64,000 bases of DNA, taken from assembly GCA_003024785.1 (NCBI GenBank), contig PUQB01000187.1, positions 178,501-242,500 of the forward strand, written 5' to 3'. The notes beneath the pieces were generated by a model. It ran no database searches, was not told the origin of the DNA, and saw nothing but the letters and a program-made list of their open reading frames with translations. Of this stretch, positions 61,680 to 64,000 are shown one piece after another (position 1 is the first letter of the stretch; each line of letters starts with the position of its first letter). Source of the stretch: Selaginella tamariscina (lineage: Eukaryota; Streptophyta; Lycopodiopsida; Selaginellales; Selaginellaceae). Both the position numbers and the translations under genes were made by a program.

Positions 61680-64000
61680 ATTCTTCTTCGCTATTACCTT
61701 CTGAGTGAGCGAAGAAGGTCTAGTCGCTTGTGAGATGGTTCATGATCTTCGTATCTTCTGTTGATGTTTCCATGGGTAATGGAGTGTTGTGAATGTTCTA
61801 ACTCCTCGAGATTGAAGTTTGTCCTCAGACTCCGACATTGAACCAGATTCGTCTTCAGAGCTATCGCACTTCTCGGGAGGGAACTTTCTCAAATACTCCT
61901 GTATGGGTTTTGTGGGGTAGTCAGTTGAGAACCTCTCTATCCACTTGTTCAGGTCCTCAACCATGGTCTTATCCTTTTCAATGGCAAAACACATGTATCC
62001 CGAAGGTAACACTCCTTCAAGACGGACCCCCTAGTGCAGTAGTCAAAAACCCACGCATCACTGTGAGGACCCTGATCAAGTTGACGATGCTCCGTGCCGC
62101 TTGACTTGTAATGTTTGGATAACATACATTGCCGAATACGTCCTCTCAGCTATCGGTGTATCGGATGGAGGTTCAGGCCCGTTGGAGTGCAAACAGATGC
62201 CTGGCCAGTCATTTGAAAGTTTGAAATTGTTTGGCGCATTCCTAACAACCAAGTGAACAACCATATCAATGCACTTCGGATCAGCATCATTCATATAAAA
62301 TCCTGTCCAACGATGTTTATTCTTCTTGGCAAAGGCGAAGGCAAAAGTATGGTGACATGAGCAAGAATCAAGAAATAAATACCTAAAACGTAGATATCAG
62401 TCAAGAGTGCAAGCATGAATTCAATAATAAATACCTTCTTGTACATGCTTGCACGGCTAAGTTTCTCCACCAAATCCTCTAATGTCCTTCTGTCGAAGGA
62501 TTTTTTGACACCCGCCGATCCATCACGAACAATTGAAACGGTTTCCTACAAGCAGTGATGTTACCCATAAAGTCTCCGAATCCAATAACAAACATCTGTA
62601 GGGCTTGTCGTGATTCGTAGCATCCTCCTTTATAAGGTTCAACTCGGTTCTCCGCTGCTAAAGGACTGCCATAAGAGAAGGCGTCATCGCAATGTTCTCC
62701 TTTTTGGCGTTGGCGTGCAATAGATTCTTGCCCAGATCTTCCGATTGATTCACCCATTCGACAAGCATATCATCGTTTGTCACATGCAAATATTTGCTGA
62801 CCTCTTCGTATGTTGAGCCGAGGTCCAACCCAGTTTGTGGCAGTGTATTCCCAACCACTCCTTGAAGTGCCTGACCATCTTCAACTCCATTGCCTTGAGA
62901 TGAAAAGGAGAGGTGGGGCTGCTTTTGTTAATCTGCAGTTTGCCATCAATCAAATCAGCCAAGACTTCCATCTCCTCCATCGTTGTTCCATTTAAAGGCT
63001 TCAACCATGTGAGCTTGAAATCGTTGTCTACATCCTTTATAGATTGAACAGACTTAGCCTTCGGCGTCTTACTGGGTTTCTTTGCAGTCTTCTCTGAGGC
63101 TCCCATTCACTTGTCTGCTTCTTCTTCAGTGTTCCTTTTGAAAAGGATTCCATAATCCCCAACCATTTGGCAAAGATCCTATCCTCGGGACAAGAAATCA
63201 ACATCATCAAAAATGTTTTTCCTTCCCGCCCACCTGGGCAAAATCAACTGCTACAATGTACATTGCACATGTAGTATTCCCTGCAATAGCTCTTCGTGGT
63301 TGCTAAGAGATTCCACACGGCTCGCGTGTGTTTGAACTTCTCCATATTTTACTGTTGTAGTGGTTGGTGTCTGCAGAGTCCCATTCCGCCGATAACTTAT
63401 GGTACTGCTCGATTGTGAGATTCGCCTTCGCTAAAAACACCGATCTTTTTGTCAGCTTCTCACGGGTATGCTCAAAAAGTTTTGTTGCCATCGTTTTTGT
63501 TGTGTTCATGAGAAGTCGTTGGGCTGCCGTTATTGTGTGCTGGCCACTAATGATGTAGTACTTGATTGATTTTCTATTTTCCATTTGAATCTTCTTCATT
63601 TGTTCTGGTGTTATGATCCACACTTTGTCAGCCTTTGTTTCTCTCGTAGTATGGGCACAAAACAGCATTATGTGGAACGGTGTAAGAATTGTCGTCCTTC
63701 ATCTTCTCCATGAGCTCAGCTACACGTTCCTGGTTGAGTGGCCTGTAATTAAAGTTTGGGTTGACGCCGCAATACTTAACCCTACACTCGTAAATCCTAT
63801 CATCCAACATCATTTCCTTGTGGCTTATTGCAGCATGGGATGCCACAGGTGCAGCTGACAAAATGACTGATGATTTTCTCTATGATCCGAATCAACATGT
63901 GTGATCCCAATTGATGCTGTTCTAATGTTCTCGGCACACTCTTCCAGCTCCCGAAGTTTCTAAACAAATTGAACGTGATCTGTAAAGAACCTGAGATCGA
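61680..64000 (-). pseudogene. ParB-methyltransferase gene of copy 3 (5' part beyond window)
   Basis: Homologue of about 42120-44577 on minus. The ParB-like motif YYIISGQHTITAAQRL is kept (near 63520-63570), as are DRRV (near 62515) and the AdoMet-motif region (near 62010-62060). Several indels break the frame. The 61-bp intron with the lone palindrome is missing. Confidence 0.7.

Larger units (their letters stand above)
59925..64000 (-). mobile_element. Giant TIR element, copy 3 (inverted, right part, runs off the window)
   Basis: The reverse complement of about 42120-46331. It starts with the right terminal repeat (about 59951-59980) preceded by 24 bp also shared with copy 1, then the HAD phosphatase and ParB-methyltransferase genes on minus. 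It begins where copy 2 stops, so it most likely inserted into copy 2. Confidence 0.75.

Overview
The window is nuclear DNA of a green plant, probably a streptophyte; nothing visible fixes the lineage further. The grounds are spliced genes with GT-AG introns, an intron-rich gene for an organelle-type translation initiation factor IF-3, chromodomain Ty3/gypsy retrotransposons, TTTAGGG-type (CCCTAAA) interstitial telomere motifs, and a very AT-rich background full of microsatellites. There are no bacterial operons, rRNAs or convincing tRNAs. Many genes show single-base shifts, often in homopolymers, so some 'broken' frames may be assembly noise.

Region 1 (1-2.9 kb): a nine-exon minus-strand IF-3 gene. 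Region 2 (2.9-9.8 kb): AT-rich DNA with small duplications. Region 3 (9.8-14.8 kb): a decayed minus-strand chromovirus with a locally inverted reverse-transcriptase piece. Region 4 (16.1-20.8 kb): an unrecognised plus-strand gene of about 20 short exons, several made by repeated tandem duplication of a two-exon, phase-2/phase-2 module. Region 5 (20.8-30.8 kb): AT-rich DNA, a MITE, and nested fragments of gypsy elements, one interrupted by a 1.7-kb TG...CA LTR-like element.

Region 6 (30.85-46.3 kb) is the most unusual part: a roughly 15.5-kb unit ending in 30-bp imperfect terminal inverted repeats. It is built around a central AT-rich, telomere-motif-containing region from which two transcription units appear to diverge. 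To the left (minus) runs a gene for a DDE-transposase-like protein with a GHTHEDID motif. To the right (plus) runs a gene whose protein joins a ParB/sulfiredoxin-like domain to a methyltransferase-like C-terminus, followed by an FCP1-like HAD phosphatase gene. The first intron of each diverging gene appears to hold a large array of the 18-bp perfect palindrome GGCGGGATTAATCCCGCC. The spacers between palindromes can themselves form hairpins.

Region 7 (46.3-51.1 kb): nested LTR-like and gypsy fragments. Region 8 (51.1-59.9 kb): the left part of a second copy of the giant element in the same orientation. Region 9 (59.9-64.0 kb): the right part of a third copy in inverted orientation, apparently inserted into the second and running off the window. 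Lesions differ between copies. My main proposal is that this is a large cargo-bearing DNA transposon carrying a ParB-methyltransferase protein and parS-like palindrome arrays. The structure is read from the sequence; the function is inference.
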